DNA of 62,919 nt from Candidatus Poseidoniales archaeon (lineage in GTDB: Archaea; Thermoplasmatota; Poseidoniia; Poseidoniales; Thalassarchaeaceae): positions 94,195 to 157,113 of the forward strand of contig DTUF01000022.1 in the NCBI GenBank assembly GCA_012964335.1, given 5' to 3'. The notes below the pieces were generated by a model, which had not been told where the DNA came from, did not search any database, and saw nothing but the letters and a program-made list of their open reading frames with translations. Positions 1 through 9,800 of this stretch are shown in pieces; positions within the stretch are counted from its first letter, which is position 1; each line of letters begins with the position of its first letter. A program made the position numbers and the translations under genes.

Positions 1-1298
1 TTGAACGCGTTTTTGATGTCACCGAAAATGTTTACGAAGGTTGGTGCCATCTTCGCTAATCCAAGGAACCCACCACCTAGAATTGCTCCGATTGCAATTA
101 CTCTAATCAGTGTAGAATATACTTTCATCTGCACGTATGGAGTGTATGGAACTGTTTCTGGGTTGCCAAAATCTGAGAGTTTGAAGTATGCACCAAGGTT
201 AGCATCATACACTGGCACATCAAGACCAACTGCTAAAGGAACCAAATAAAACCAGGCAACAAGGGTCCCTAGGTTAACCAGAATTGCCACCCTTAAGCGC
301 ATGAACCAGCCAATTGCGAAAAGGGTTGGAGACATCTCAATCCCAAGATATGTGTACTCAAATGGATTGAATTTCTCAGCATCGTAATGAGTAATTCCAT
401 TCGAAACGCCTTCCCAAGTCCCATGTTCTCCTTCTACAGTAGTTATTCCAGCCGGTTGGTGAACTGCATGATGGCTGAAAATAGATGCAAGTCCTGTTTT
501 CGCAAAAGTAAGCTTTTGGGCTATTACATCAACTAATGATGATGACACTCCATCAAGATGACGTTTCCAAGATAATGGATAATCTATAACGAACATAAAT
601 AACATCGTGGCAACAGTAGATATCCCCACCGTTTTGAGAGACTCTTTTGCTTGTTCTGCAGCACCGCTAGACACATCACAGGCGATATCAAGTAGCACAA
701 GAGTGGCTTCAAAGCCAGGCATTGGTAAAGGGTCTTCTACTAACCAAACCCGTCTAAATATGATAAAGTACATCACACCTAAGAAACCTGCAAACATTGA
801 GGCAATAATTCCGATAAATGCCAACTGAAAAGTATCAACACTACTTATCAAGTGCCCTCCCCCAACCTCATAATTAGGACTAGAGGCTAACAGAAATATT
901 GCTGGAAAAGTGAATATGAAGCCCGTAGAAGCATGGGTTGCGCCCGTGGTTGCACTTGTTGCAATATTAACCTCGGAAGGTGACCATCGAAGAGCCATCC
1001 CGAGTAGGTAAGCAATATACCAAGCAGCAGAAACTGCTAATCCAATTTTCAAGCCTATGTACGCGGTAACCCCACTGAAAACTGCACCAATCAGAATTCC
1101 AATGAGGACTTTTCCAAGTGACCAATGACTTACTTCAAACGCTTCTTCAAGATTCTTCTCTTCAAGATATTGTTCGAGAACACCTGTATTGAGATTTTTA
1201 TACATGTCTTGATCAAGCCAAGTTAGAGTTCCGTCCTCAATTGCCTTCAAACCGTCAGCTGTAACCGGCTGGCGGTATGCTGAGCGTTTTACTGACAT
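1..1298 (-). CDS. OPT-family oligopeptide transporter, 3' end beyond window
   Basis: Reading the minus strand from the ATG at 1298 gives an uninterrupted frame of over 430 residues that runs off the left edge, so the C-terminus is missing. The first 60 residues are hydrophilic; after that hydrophobic helices follow one another. The stretch around residues 81-92 (IGLKIGLAVSAAW) and the motif NIATSATTGATHASTGF from residue 111 resemble the conserved N-terminal helices of the OPT (oligopeptide transporter) family, which imports peptides or metal-chelator complexes by proton coupling. Bacterial and archaeal OPT proteins usually have 600-700 residues, so about one third is absent. The gene stands alone; the next gene upstream (aIF5A) ends 76 bases away. 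The substrate cannot be told from sequence. Confidence 0.8.
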   Translation of the reverse strand, partial: MSVKRSAYRQPVTADGLKAIEDGTLTWLDQDMYKNLNTGVLEQYLEEKNLEEAFEVSHWSLGKVLIGILIGAVFSGVTAYIGLKIGLAVSAAWYIAYLLGMALRWSPSEVNIATSATTGATHASTGFIFTFPAIFLLASSPNYEVGGGHLISSVDTFQLAFIGIIASMFAGFLGVMYFIIFRRVWLVEDPLPMPGFEATLVLLDIACDVSSGAAEQAKESLKTVGISTVATMLFMFVIDYPLSWKRHLDGVSSSLVDVIAQKLTFAKTGLASIFSHHAVHQPAGITTVEGEHGTWEGVSNGITHYDAEKFNPFEYTYLGIEMSPTLFAIGWFMRLRVAILVNLGTLVAWFYLVPLAVGLDVPVYDANLGAYFKLSDFGNPETVPYTPYVQMKVYSTLIRVIAIGAILGGGFLGLAKMAPTFVNIFGDIKNAF

Positions 1299-1374
1299 AT
1301 CGTTATCCCCGCTCCGTATCCATGTTGGTCGAACCCGACCACCTTCAAATCAATTCCTCTAAAATTAGATGACC

Positions 1375-1800
1375 TCAATGGTCTCGAATGATTCTGAATC
1401 TACCTAGTGCTTCCATCCACTGGATTTCCCTACCTGATTCAAGGTTTAATCCATCTTCCAGAGGTAGTACCATCATTTCGAAAGTTTTTGCATCCATTGC
1501 GTGAACATCCACTCCTTGAATATGGGTTACTGTTGCTGAACCCTTCTCAATGATTGGGATACTAATCTTGTCAGTTACTGTACCTACATGACTTTTTTTA
1601 GAACCGGTAAAAAGATCCTCTAAATCAAGCCTAGCCTTTGCACTCCCGTGCTTGCCTGGCTTCGACTTTGAAATCTTTAGAATCTTGAAAGCACTATCAT
1701 CAACTGCGCAGTAACGTCCAACTTTCAGTGTCCGAATTTCTACCTTCTCTGTACCTGCCACTTCTATCCCTAAGTGCACCCCGTAGTACCCTCTTATCAT
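1375..1800 (-). CDS. eif5A: Translation factor aIF5A (hypusine-containing)
   Basis: This 141-residue protein is archaeal initiation/elongation factor 5A, which binds the ribosome between the P and E sites and relieves stalling. The hypusination loop SKPGKHGSAKARL is intact; the modified lysine would be K50 counting from the ATG at 1800. An SH3-like N-terminal domain precedes it and an OB-fold follows. A TTG lies 21 bases further upstream in frame, but the ATG at 1800 has a GAGG motif about 9 bases before it, and family members start near there; a GTG at codon 14 is another possible start. A TATA-like element lies at 1851-1862. The hypusine precursor is made from polyamines, which is of interest because a polyamine-enzyme homologue is encoded at 61369. 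Confidence 0.95.
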   Translation of the reverse strand: MIRGYYGVHLGIEVAGTEKVEIRTLKVGRYCAVDDSAFKILKISKSKPGKHGSAKARLDLEDLFTGSKKSHVGTVTDKISIPIIEKGSATVTHIQGVDVHAMDAKTFEMMVLPLEDGLNLESGREIQWMEALGRFRIIRDH

Positions 1801-1850
1801 AATTGCCTCAAGTAAAAGCAATTCTCAGAAAGATGCTGTAAACAAAGTTG

Positions 1851-1862
1851 GTTTTAAATAAT
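1851..1862 (-). promoter_or_regulatory. TATA-like promoter element of aIF5A
   Basis: On the minus strand the sequence reads TTATTTAAAACC, an A/T-rich TATA-like element about 55 bases upstream of the aIF5A ATG. Transcription would begin near 1827, leaving a short leader that carries the GAGG ribosome-binding motif. No mapped start is available, so this is pattern-based. Confidence 0.45.
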
Positions 1863-1870
1863 TTATTTTT

Positions 1871-2722
1871 TCAAGAATACGAATAGAACCCTTGACCACT
1901 CTTACGTCCCAGTTTACCTTGGTCAACCATTTCCTTTAGTAAATCTGCAGGAGCATACTTGTCATCCTCAAACCCATCGTGAAGAACGGTCATAATGTGT
2001 AGAACAGTATCAAGTCCAATTAAATCACAAAGAGCAAGGGGCCCAATTGGATGATTCATTCCTAGTGTCATTATCCCATCTATTGCTTCTGGTTCAGCAA
2101 TACCCTCTTGGAGTGCAAGCACTGCTTCGTTTAGCATCGGGCACAGAAGTCTGTTAGAAATGAAACCCGGTGAATCTTTACAACATAGAGCAACTTTACC
2201 CATTCTTTCAGCAGCTTCAACTACAGTTGATGACACCTCTTCATCAGTTTTTGAGCCAGTGATAACTTCTACTAACCTCATAATCGGCACTGGATTCATA
2301 AAATGCATTCCAATCACTTTGCTTGGGCGGTTTGTTGCAGCAGCAATCTCGTCAATGCTGATACTACTCGTATTACTTGCAAGAATGGTTTCTGGTTTAC
2401 ATATGCTATCTAATTCTTCAAATGTTGAAAACTTAAGTTCAGGGATTTCTGGAATTGCCTCAACAACAAGATCTGCGTCGGCCGCTGCCTTTTTGTCTGT
2501 GGATATTGAAATATTTGAAAGAGCGGAATCTGCCTCTTCTTGAGTTATCCGTTCCTTAGAAACTAATTTTGCCAAAGAGTACTCAATAGATTGCAATCCT
2601 CTATCAATAAAATCTTGCTTGACATCAATCATCACCACCTCATAACCAGCACAGGCAGCAACCTGAGTAATCCCATTCCCCATCTGACCTGCGCCTAAAA
2701 CCGCAATCTGTGCTATCTCCAT
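1871..2722 (-). CDS. hbd: 3-hydroxyacyl-CoA (3-hydroxybutyryl-CoA) dehydrogenase
   Basis: The 283-residue product has the length and layout of the monofunctional NAD-dependent 3-hydroxyacyl-CoA dehydrogenases. The Rossmann motif GAGQMGNGI is at residues 10-18. The catalytic region includes the SNTSS segment (about residue 116) and GMHFMNPVP with the catalytic histidine near residue 138. The C-terminal helical domain contains NRLLCPMLNEA. The enzyme oxidises 3-hydroxyacyl-CoA in beta-oxidation, or runs in reverse in butyrate or hydroxybutyrate synthesis. The gene ends 70 bases upstream of aIF5A on the same strand and no other beta-oxidation gene lies nearby, so direction and pathway cannot be assigned. 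Fatty-acid or amino-acid catabolism is the usual use in heterotrophic marine archaea. Confidence 0.92.
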   Translation of the reverse strand: MEIAQIAVLGAGQMGNGITQVAACAGYEVVMIDVKQDFIDRGLQSIEYSLAKLVSKERITQEEADSALSNISISTDKKAAADADLVVEAIPEIPELKFSTFEELDSICKPETILASNTSSISIDEIAAATNRPSKVIGMHFMNPVPIMRLVEVITGSKTDEEVSSTVVEAAERMGKVALCCKDSPGFISNRLLCPMLNEAVLALQEGIAEPEAIDGIMTLGMNHPIGPLALCDLIGLDTVLHIMTVLHDGFEDDKYAPADLLKEMVDQGKLGRKSGQGFYSYS

Positions 2723-2759
2723 GGTTCTTCGAAAGAGCGGTTATTCATAGCGGTTGGCA

Positions 2760-5700
2760 TCATTCCCATTGAGCCCAGTAACCGCTATCATCTCTGAACC
2801 ACCAAATATCACTTTCTTCTGGCCATTCTAGCCATTCAAAACCATCATCTCCAACAACTCCTTCAATTTCCATATTCGGTGGTTCTAGAGACTCAGCACT
2901 CATTGCTGACTCTCCGGCAAGAGGTCGTTCTGACCTTCCTGATGATTTCTTCTTCGGCTTTTTCTGTTTCATTCCAATTGCAACTACTAAGCCAATTATT
3001 CCTGAAACAACTAAGAATACAATCACAATTAACATTATTGGGAGGCCACCGTCAGATGACCCCGTATTCCCATAATCCAAAATTGAACCTTGTTTAACAG
3101 GACAACCAGGATCAGGGTATGCAGAATCTGAAGCGTTTAAAGGACATTTGTCCCCAAATCTAGCACCTACCACGTACTTACCTGGCCAATCAGATTCACG
3201 AGTAGCTGTCCATGCTGTATTGTCATAATTATCATAATAACCATCGCCATCAAAATCAGACCATTGGGTAACTTCACTTTTCCACGCGTCAGCACCATCA
3301 GATAATCCCCATCCTGAACCAGGGTCACTGTATCCATCACCATCTGTATCTTTACAGCCTCTTCGATCTTCAGTTGAAGTGCCATGGATTTCTGGACAGG
3401 AATCTCCGTCTGTCCCATTGGGATTGTCACCAAAACCATCCCCATCACTGTCTGCGGATTGTGTTGGATCATCTTTGTAAATTCCGTCTGGCCCATCTAT
3501 AGTATTGTATACTCCATCGCCATCATCATCACTTTCGGCTTCTGAACAACCATTCATTTTTACAAATGCGGCTTGTGAAAGCGGGGTATTAGGACATTGA
3601 TCAATATCATCCTTCACACCATCTGAATCAGTATCTCTCTCGGAAGGGCCACAACCCTCTTCGTTAACATATGGCACTTCAAATAACGGTGTTTCTAAAC
3701 ATTGGTCTGGACTCGCTCCGTCCCAATTATCACCATAACCATCACCATCACTATCTGCCCATTGTGTCACCTCATTTGGAAACATATCAGCTGGATTTGA
3801 ATACCCATCACCATCATCATCAGGGCAACCAACACTATCGATAGTTGAAGTACCTGCAGCATCTGGGCAATCATCACTTGCTTGCCCTAATTCATTATCC
3901 CCAAAGCCATCACCATCACGGTCAGACCATTGAGTAATATCATCATCAAACGCATCTCCATTTTGAATCCTCAATCCGTTTTCGTCAAGAGTAAAAGTGT
4001 AGTTATCCCCATATCCATCTTTATCATTATCTATCCACTGTGTCTCATCTGTTGGGAATTCATCTGCACCATCAGAATGAGCCCAATCACCATCGGCATC
4101 CGACCAACCATCTCCGTCTGAATCAGGACAACCAAGTCTGTCGTTGGTAGAGTTACCAGCAAAAATAGGACAGTTGTCAGCGTTTAAGCCCGAACTATTG
4201 TCGCCATAACCATCACCATCGCCATCAGCCCACTGGGTTGGGTCTGCAGGGAAAGCATCTGAGGAATTAGCCCAACCATCTCCATCATCATCTACACAAC
4301 CAAGTTCTGGCCATAGAGAGGACCCGCTCACATTTATACAATCATCTTCGTGGTTGAAATACCCGTCCCCATCAGTATCGATTTGATTTGAGGCACAACC
4401 ATTTTCATCTACTACCCAACCAGTTGAAGTCTGTGGGCAATGATCTTTCCCATCCCAAATACCATCACCATCTGCATCAGGTAGAAGATGTGTGGCATCA
4501 ATCCCTAATCTTGCCCAAGAATCTACTCTAGCCAATAAACTTAGCCTGACAAATCCCATAGCATCCCATTCGTCTTGTCCATCATCAGTTAACAACCAAT
4601 TTAATAGTGATAACTTGTCATCCAACTCGGCATAATTGATAATGAATTTGTAATCTAATTGTGCAGCGTAAATCCCATTTGAACTATTGTTGTACGATGG
4701 CAGCACCCCAACCCCGCCAGCTGCAATGTGATCCTTAGCACTATGAGTCCAATTATCGGAAATTGGAACATGCCAAATTCCAGAGTAATTATTTGAAGCC
4801 CTCATCTCAGTAAATCCAAGAGCCTCATCATTCTGTGCGACAGCGAAAAGAATGTCAGTTCTTGATTCTTCATTGAATCTATATCGTGAAGTAGTACTGG
4901 CGTAGAAATTCTCGGCAAATTGGCAACCAGCACAGGTCAAAAGTTGTTCAGCCATTATCGGCACAGAACGGTTGTCCCATCTACCAAAAACGTGCAAACC
5001 TTCATTTGGGCATGAGGGGTCAAGATCAATCCATTCCGCCACGCCGTTACCATCATCATTCGGTGCAATGCTTGCCATATTCATCCCCGGAGCCCAGCCC
5101 GGCTGAGTTAGTGTTGAAACACTTGCACTCGACATAAGCCACCTAAGTTGTCCCATTGAAAGGCCGCCTATGGTTTTCAGGCACGCCTCAGCTACTCCGC
5201 CCGCTTGGACAAAGAATGATGCTGGCATCCTACCAACAGGGACCTCAAGCAACTGTGTACCAGTTGATGTGCAATTAAGCAATCCAGAAGTAGAATAGTT
5301 TGCTATCGGTGAAGCGATTTGGTGTGCTGTACTGAAATTGACACCAATTTTATTTCCTATGTTTGTGTTACAGAGATCTTGTGTCATCTGAAGCAGAGTA
5401 GAATTGTACTGGGCTAGGGGTCGCCCATCACCAATCCAGTTACTGCGCCATCGGTTTTCCATCAACTGTGCCGTCACATCCCCTCTCAACTGAAGGAACC
5501 CTTCAGGAAGAATGTAGACCGTTGCTCGACCTCGCTGCTGAGCAAGTCCAATTTTAGTGCTATCTGGAGACCACTGCACGGCCCTAACGCCACGGTTGCT
5601 ACCACTACTTCCAAACGAACCAAATCTAGCCACCTCTGAGTAGTTCGATACATTTGCTACGTTATCAGGACTCAAATAGATGCGAGCCTCATTATCACCA

Positions 5701-6680
5701 CCTGCAACAACGAAGAATGCCCCGTCGGGTGAGAAAGCGATTGAGTAGACGTCGCGAGAACTATCAGTGAATCCCACAACGTGAGAAGCGTTTGTGACAT
5801 TGTAGATGTTGACGCGATTGTCAAACCCACCAGTCAGCAACCAGCGACCATCTGGGCTGAATGTAGTGCCAAGAGCATGGGAGCCAGTATGATTGGCGAA
5901 TTCCATGTATTTTGTACCGTTGTTAGTCCAGAAGACTTTCAGTTCTCCACCCGCTGCTAAACCCGCGATTAAACGATTATCTGGGCTGGCATCAATACTC
6001 CAAACAGTATCCCCCGGAGCAAATGAATAATTCCTAACCATGGTCCAGTTATTCGCAGCAAATTGGCGGAGTTCGCCTTCACCGCTACCGGTAAACAGGT
6101 AGGAGCCATTGGATGACCAAGTCACGCTAGGCACGTCATCAAAGTGATAGCTACTAAGATTGGCTAGAACAGTTGCAGTTTTGGTTGGCCAATCCATCTG
6201 CAATACGACAATTTGGGACATATTATCTCCACCGTTGAAATAAGCACCTGCTGCTAGAAGGGAGCCATCAGGTGAGAAAGCTAATGACCGAATGTATTCG
6301 TCAGGAAATGAGAACAATGTTGCAATAGTCAAGCCATTTGCAGTATAGAGAATGACATCGCTCCCACCACCAACCGCCAAATATATCGAATCTGGAGCCC
6401 ATGATACCGCTCTTGAACTCCCATCACTAGAATACAGAGCCCTCATTGAATCGTCCCAGTCACTGAGTTGAGTGTTGGTAAAATCAGGGTCACCATTCCC
6501 ATCACCATCAGGGCAACCAGAGTAACCAATGGTACTATTTCCCCAAGCAAATGGACAATCATCAACGGCATCATCAATACCATCGTTGTCACCATCTAAA
6601 GCAGTTACCATTGCTGCATTAAAAATGGTGGTTATAAGAAGAATCGAGGCAATGAATACTGATTTCCTGATGCCGCCCAT
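2760..6680 (-). CDS. Secreted WD40 / thrombospondin type 3 repeat surface protein
   Basis: This 1306-residue protein starts with a signal peptide (about residues 1-28) followed by a short TSP3-like unit. A WD40-type beta-propeller covers roughly residues 60-400, with repeated SFSPDG / SPDGRW units. A non-repetitive middle domain follows. From about residue 740 to 1200 there are many calcium-binding thrombospondin type 3 units built on DxDGDG with paired cysteines. A transmembrane helix near 1212-1237 is followed by a basic stop-transfer stretch and a tail of about 70 residues ending in a tryptophan-rich block (EWLEWPEES, then WWFRDD). The start is supported by GAGGGG just upstream and a TATA element at 6724-6740. 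The function is unknown; adhesion or polymer binding on the cell surface is an inference. Confidence 0.85.
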   Translation of the reverse strand: MGGIRKSVFIASILLITTIFNAAMVTALDGDNDGIDDAVDDCPFAWGNSTIGYSGCPDGDGNGDPDFTNTQLSDWDDSMRALYSSDGSSRAVSWAPDSIYLAVGGGSDVILYTANGLTIATLFSFPDEYIRSLAFSPDGSLLAAGAYFNGGDNMSQIVVLQMDWPTKTATVLANLSSYHFDDVPSVTWSSNGSYLFTGSGEGELRQFAANNWTMVRNYSFAPGDTVWSIDASPDNRLIAGLAAGGELKVFWTNNGTKYMEFANHTGSHALGTTFSPDGRWLLTGGFDNRVNIYNVTNASHVVGFTDSSRDVYSIAFSPDGAFFVVAGGDNEARIYLSPDNVANVSNYSEVARFGSFGSSGSNRGVRAVQWSPDSTKIGLAQQRGRATVYILPEGFLQLRGDVTAQLMENRWRSNWIGDGRPLAQYNSTLLQMTQDLCNTNIGNKIGVNFSTAHQIASPIANYSTSGLLNCTSTGTQLLEVPVGRMPASFFVQAGGVAEACLKTIGGLSMGQLRWLMSSASVSTLTQPGWAPGMNMASIAPNDDGNGVAEWIDLDPSCPNEGLHVFGRWDNRSVPIMAEQLLTCAGCQFAENFYASTTSRYRFNEESRTDILFAVAQNDEALGFTEMRASNNYSGIWHVPISDNWTHSAKDHIAAGGVGVLPSYNNSSNGIYAAQLDYKFIINYAELDDKLSLLNWLLTDDGQDEWDAMGFVRLSLLARVDSWARLGIDATHLLPDADGDGIWDGKDHCPQTSTGWVVDENGCASNQIDTDGDGYFNHEDDCINVSGSSLWPELGCVDDDGDGWANSSDAFPADPTQWADGDGDGYGDNSSGLNADNCPIFAGNSTNDRLGCPDSDGDGWSDADGDWAHSDGADEFPTDETQWIDNDKDGYGDNYTFTLDENGLRIQNGDAFDDDITQWSDRDGDGFGDNELGQASDDCPDAAGTSTIDSVGCPDDDGDGYSNPADMFPNEVTQWADSDGDGYGDNWDGASPDQCLETPLFEVPYVNEEGCGPSERDTDSDGVKDDIDQCPNTPLSQAAFVKMNGCSEAESDDDGDGVYNTIDGPDGIYKDDPTQSADSDGDGFGDNPNGTDGDSCPEIHGTSTEDRRGCKDTDGDGYSDPGSGWGLSDGADAWKSEVTQWSDFDGDGYYDNYDNTAWTATRESDWPGKYVVGARFGDKCPLNASDSAYPDPGCPVKQGSILDYGNTGSSDGGLPIMLIVIVFLVVSGIIGLVVAIGMKQKKPKKKSSGRSERPLAGESAMSAESLEPPNMEIEGVVGDDGFEWLEWPEESDIWWFRDDSGYWAQWE

Positions 6681-6723
6681 GAAATCCCCTCTAATTCTTA
6701 TCGTTTGATGTTTTTGTTTACTT

Positions 6724-6740
6724 GAGTAATATATCTTTTA
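6724..6740 (-). promoter_or_regulatory. TATA-like promoter of the WD40/TSP3 gene
   Basis: The minus strand reads TAAAAGATATATTACTC about 50 bases upstream of the ATG at 6680. This would place transcription start near 6705 and leave a leader of about 25 bases with the GAGGGG ribosome-binding motif. Confidence 0.45.
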
Positions 6741-6856
6741 CTTATTGAAGGAATGTTGACAGCCATTAGATGCAGTAATTAGTGCTAAGGTTGAGTTGAA
6801 AGTAAGCGCATCAAAAGAGCCGTTAGCACTATGGAAAGCCTTTGATTCGCCTTGGT

Positions 6857-9800
6857 TTATTTTTTTGTCTTTGTGTCCTTACTGTCTTTGACTTTTTGTA
6901 AAATTGTTGCATCAGCAATTGCAATCTCGTCGTCACTTGATGGAGGTGCCCCGATTGGCCCATGACTAGAAGGAATAGAAAGTTCATCCAAGTCTTGTTC
7001 CTCAATATCAATCTCAGGTTCATCAAGCAATAATTCAGGGTCTAATGGGGTAGGCATTTGTTCTGACCTAAGGTCAATATTAGAACGCCTTCTCTTGCTA
7101 ATATACATGAAAATAACCAGTAAGCCGAGTAATAACATGATATTAGCCATAGAGCCGGGAGTAGAAGCCTTGGTTGAAAGTGAGGCTTCTTGGGAAACAA
7201 AGAGATCATCTACAGTGTATAATTGACGATTTCCTGCTGCGTCCTCAACAATCAATTCAGCCGACCAAGTCCCCGGTCTTCCTTCACTACCTAAGTTAAT
7301 AATTACAAAATTTGATTCTGAGGAACCACCCATTTGCGAGGTTATGAATTGCCTATCTCTCTCTACTGAAATTGACCAAAACGAGATATCTGGGTCAAGG
7401 AAATCAGCTCTCAATTCTAAATGACAAGAAGCAATTGGGTCGAGATTAAACACTGTTGAGACGGGTTTTAGTTTACAGCCGGGTTCTAACCATTGTAAAC
7501 TTGCTCGAGGAGCGTTTCTATCAATTAAAATTGTATGTGAAACCTCAGCCAAATTATCAGCTATATCCCAACTTTGAACCGTTATGGTTTCTAATCCTTC
7601 ATTAATTAAAAAGTCAACAAATACGAAATAATTTCCTTCTAAATTACACTCTTTCGAATATTTTGAGCCCGATTCCAATTTGATTTCAACTATTAAGCCA
7701 ACTTCACACTCACCAGTGACATTCCATTGCAATAATGGTGTCGCAAAACCATCCAATGGAGACGAAATAGTAAGATGAGGCCTGCGACTATCAAGTAAAA
7801 CTGTTAACTCAAACAGGTACATTAACTCAAGAGCTTCTACTTCAAATCGCAGTGAATTATTCCCTTCATTTAGGTGAATGGCAACAATTAAGTCACCACT
7901 CGAAAGTTCAGAACCATTTTGAATGACCCAAGAAGAACCATCCCAAATTTGTACTGACCAACCTTGTTCTGGCCCAATATGTAGGTCTACAAATTGTCTT
8001 GAGGAATTTACAACACCACCATCCCATGGAGCTACTAACGTTGGTTCATAAGCTTCTGGCGTTAAATAGACATCAATACAATCAGTTACTACATTTGCTG
8101 ATGGTCCAACAGTCAAATCTGAAGCAAGCAAACATAGTTGATGCCACCCTGTTTCATCCAATTTAACTTCAGTTTGCATAGTCAAGTCTCCTGTGGAAAA
8201 TTCGCTGACCACGACTCCATCAATGGTAAGAGATTGGTCAGATATTTCAGAAATATTCCAACTAACTGGCACATTATGATTCCAAATAGTAGAATTGTTC
8301 ATCGGTGTGTCCCATTCTATTGTGGGTGCCTTTCGGTCTAATAATAAAGTAAAATTCTCATAACCCCAGTTCCCTGACCAGTCTAAAGTTTCAACAAAAA
8401 TCTGCCATCTCCCATCAGTTAATCCGGTATGGTTCACCTGTAAAGAAAACGGTAAGTAAATGTTTGAGGGAGGTGGGGGCGCGCCTTCACGTAGATGAGA
8501 AGAATCATTCAAACCCCACGGTGGTGAGTACTCTGAAATACAAGCAGAAGTATGTTCTATCCCTGCCTCATCAATGAAGTAAGTGCATACTTGTTTTGTA
8601 TCAAAGTATACGTCAACATTTACTCTTAATGGGATTTGTTTAACATTCAGGCGGTCTGGAGCAATCAAGTCTTCAACAAGCCAAACCTCACCATCCGAAA
8701 TACCTCCGTAACTGGTTAGTACAATCTGTTGTTCAGGACCATTGTTATGCGCCCCCCATCCATCATAAGCGACCTCAAATTCTCGGCTATTCCAATTCCC
8801 CGCCAAGTCACGTGCGGTGATTCTGAAGTTGTTTAAATCAACCCAATCCCATGTAGACACATTGTTTGGATCTCCAGTTCCTACAACCCAATACGTAGGA
8901 TGAAGAGCAAGTTGTATTTCTGCAATTCCTGTTTCATTGATTGCTATCAAAGTACTATTCAACCACAATTCAGCACCAACATCAGTCTGCACAATTATTG
9001 GCATATGGGAATTATTTGATAGGAAATCCCATCCGGTAATAATAATTGGTGGTGCTAAATCATCAAACTCAACCATCAAAGTAGAACTATTTTCTCGACC
9101 AGCAACATCGATAACTTCTGCTGAGTAAGTTCTCCACCCATTGTCGGCAGGGAGGGAGAGGTTAAGCCAAGCTGAACGCAGTGTTAGGTCAACGTAAGGT
9201 GATTTCGAGGTTTCAATACCTGATGGGACAAAACTCCATGAATCTGTAATCAATAACTGATCAATCGCCACCCCATCTTCAGATGCCCAGATATTGATAG
9301 TATGCCTGCCTGGATTGGTAACTTGAAACTGTACTGCAGTAGATTGACTTTGATCTAGCGCCATATTTGTCCATTCCCAGGTTCCATAAGTACTGGTGTA
9401 CATGCCTATGGGCGTACTTGTGATAGCAGTCTGGTCAATCCCAATATGCACAGCATGACCATAGACGTCTACTGCATTCATTCTTAGCCAAATATAGTAA
9501 GTTCCATTCGTTGGGAAATCTATAGAGTAATCCATCCGGGGGCCAGAATCATAATTAATTGCAGTCCAACCGTTATCTCCATCAGTAGTTAAGAATCTGT
9601 TTTGGCTGGAATTATTAGACGTACTGACGACCCAATCTGGTGCTAAGGGATCTGTGCCTTCAGCAATTGATGTGGGTTCATCAACCTCTAAAGTCACAAA
9701 ACCACCAGATTCATGGAAATGAGAACCTAGAGTCTCATTGTTTACAGAATTCCAGTGTGCCCATGAATCTGCGTAATCAGTAGAGACTCCATCTCTCTCA

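Noticed and set aside
1-249. Plus-strand open frame at the left edge
   Set aside because: The minus strand is a continuous OPT-transporter frame across the same bases; the plus-strand product has no family features.
607-828. Plus-strand frame of 73 codons
   Set aside because: Lies wholly inside the antisense of the OPT transporter gene.
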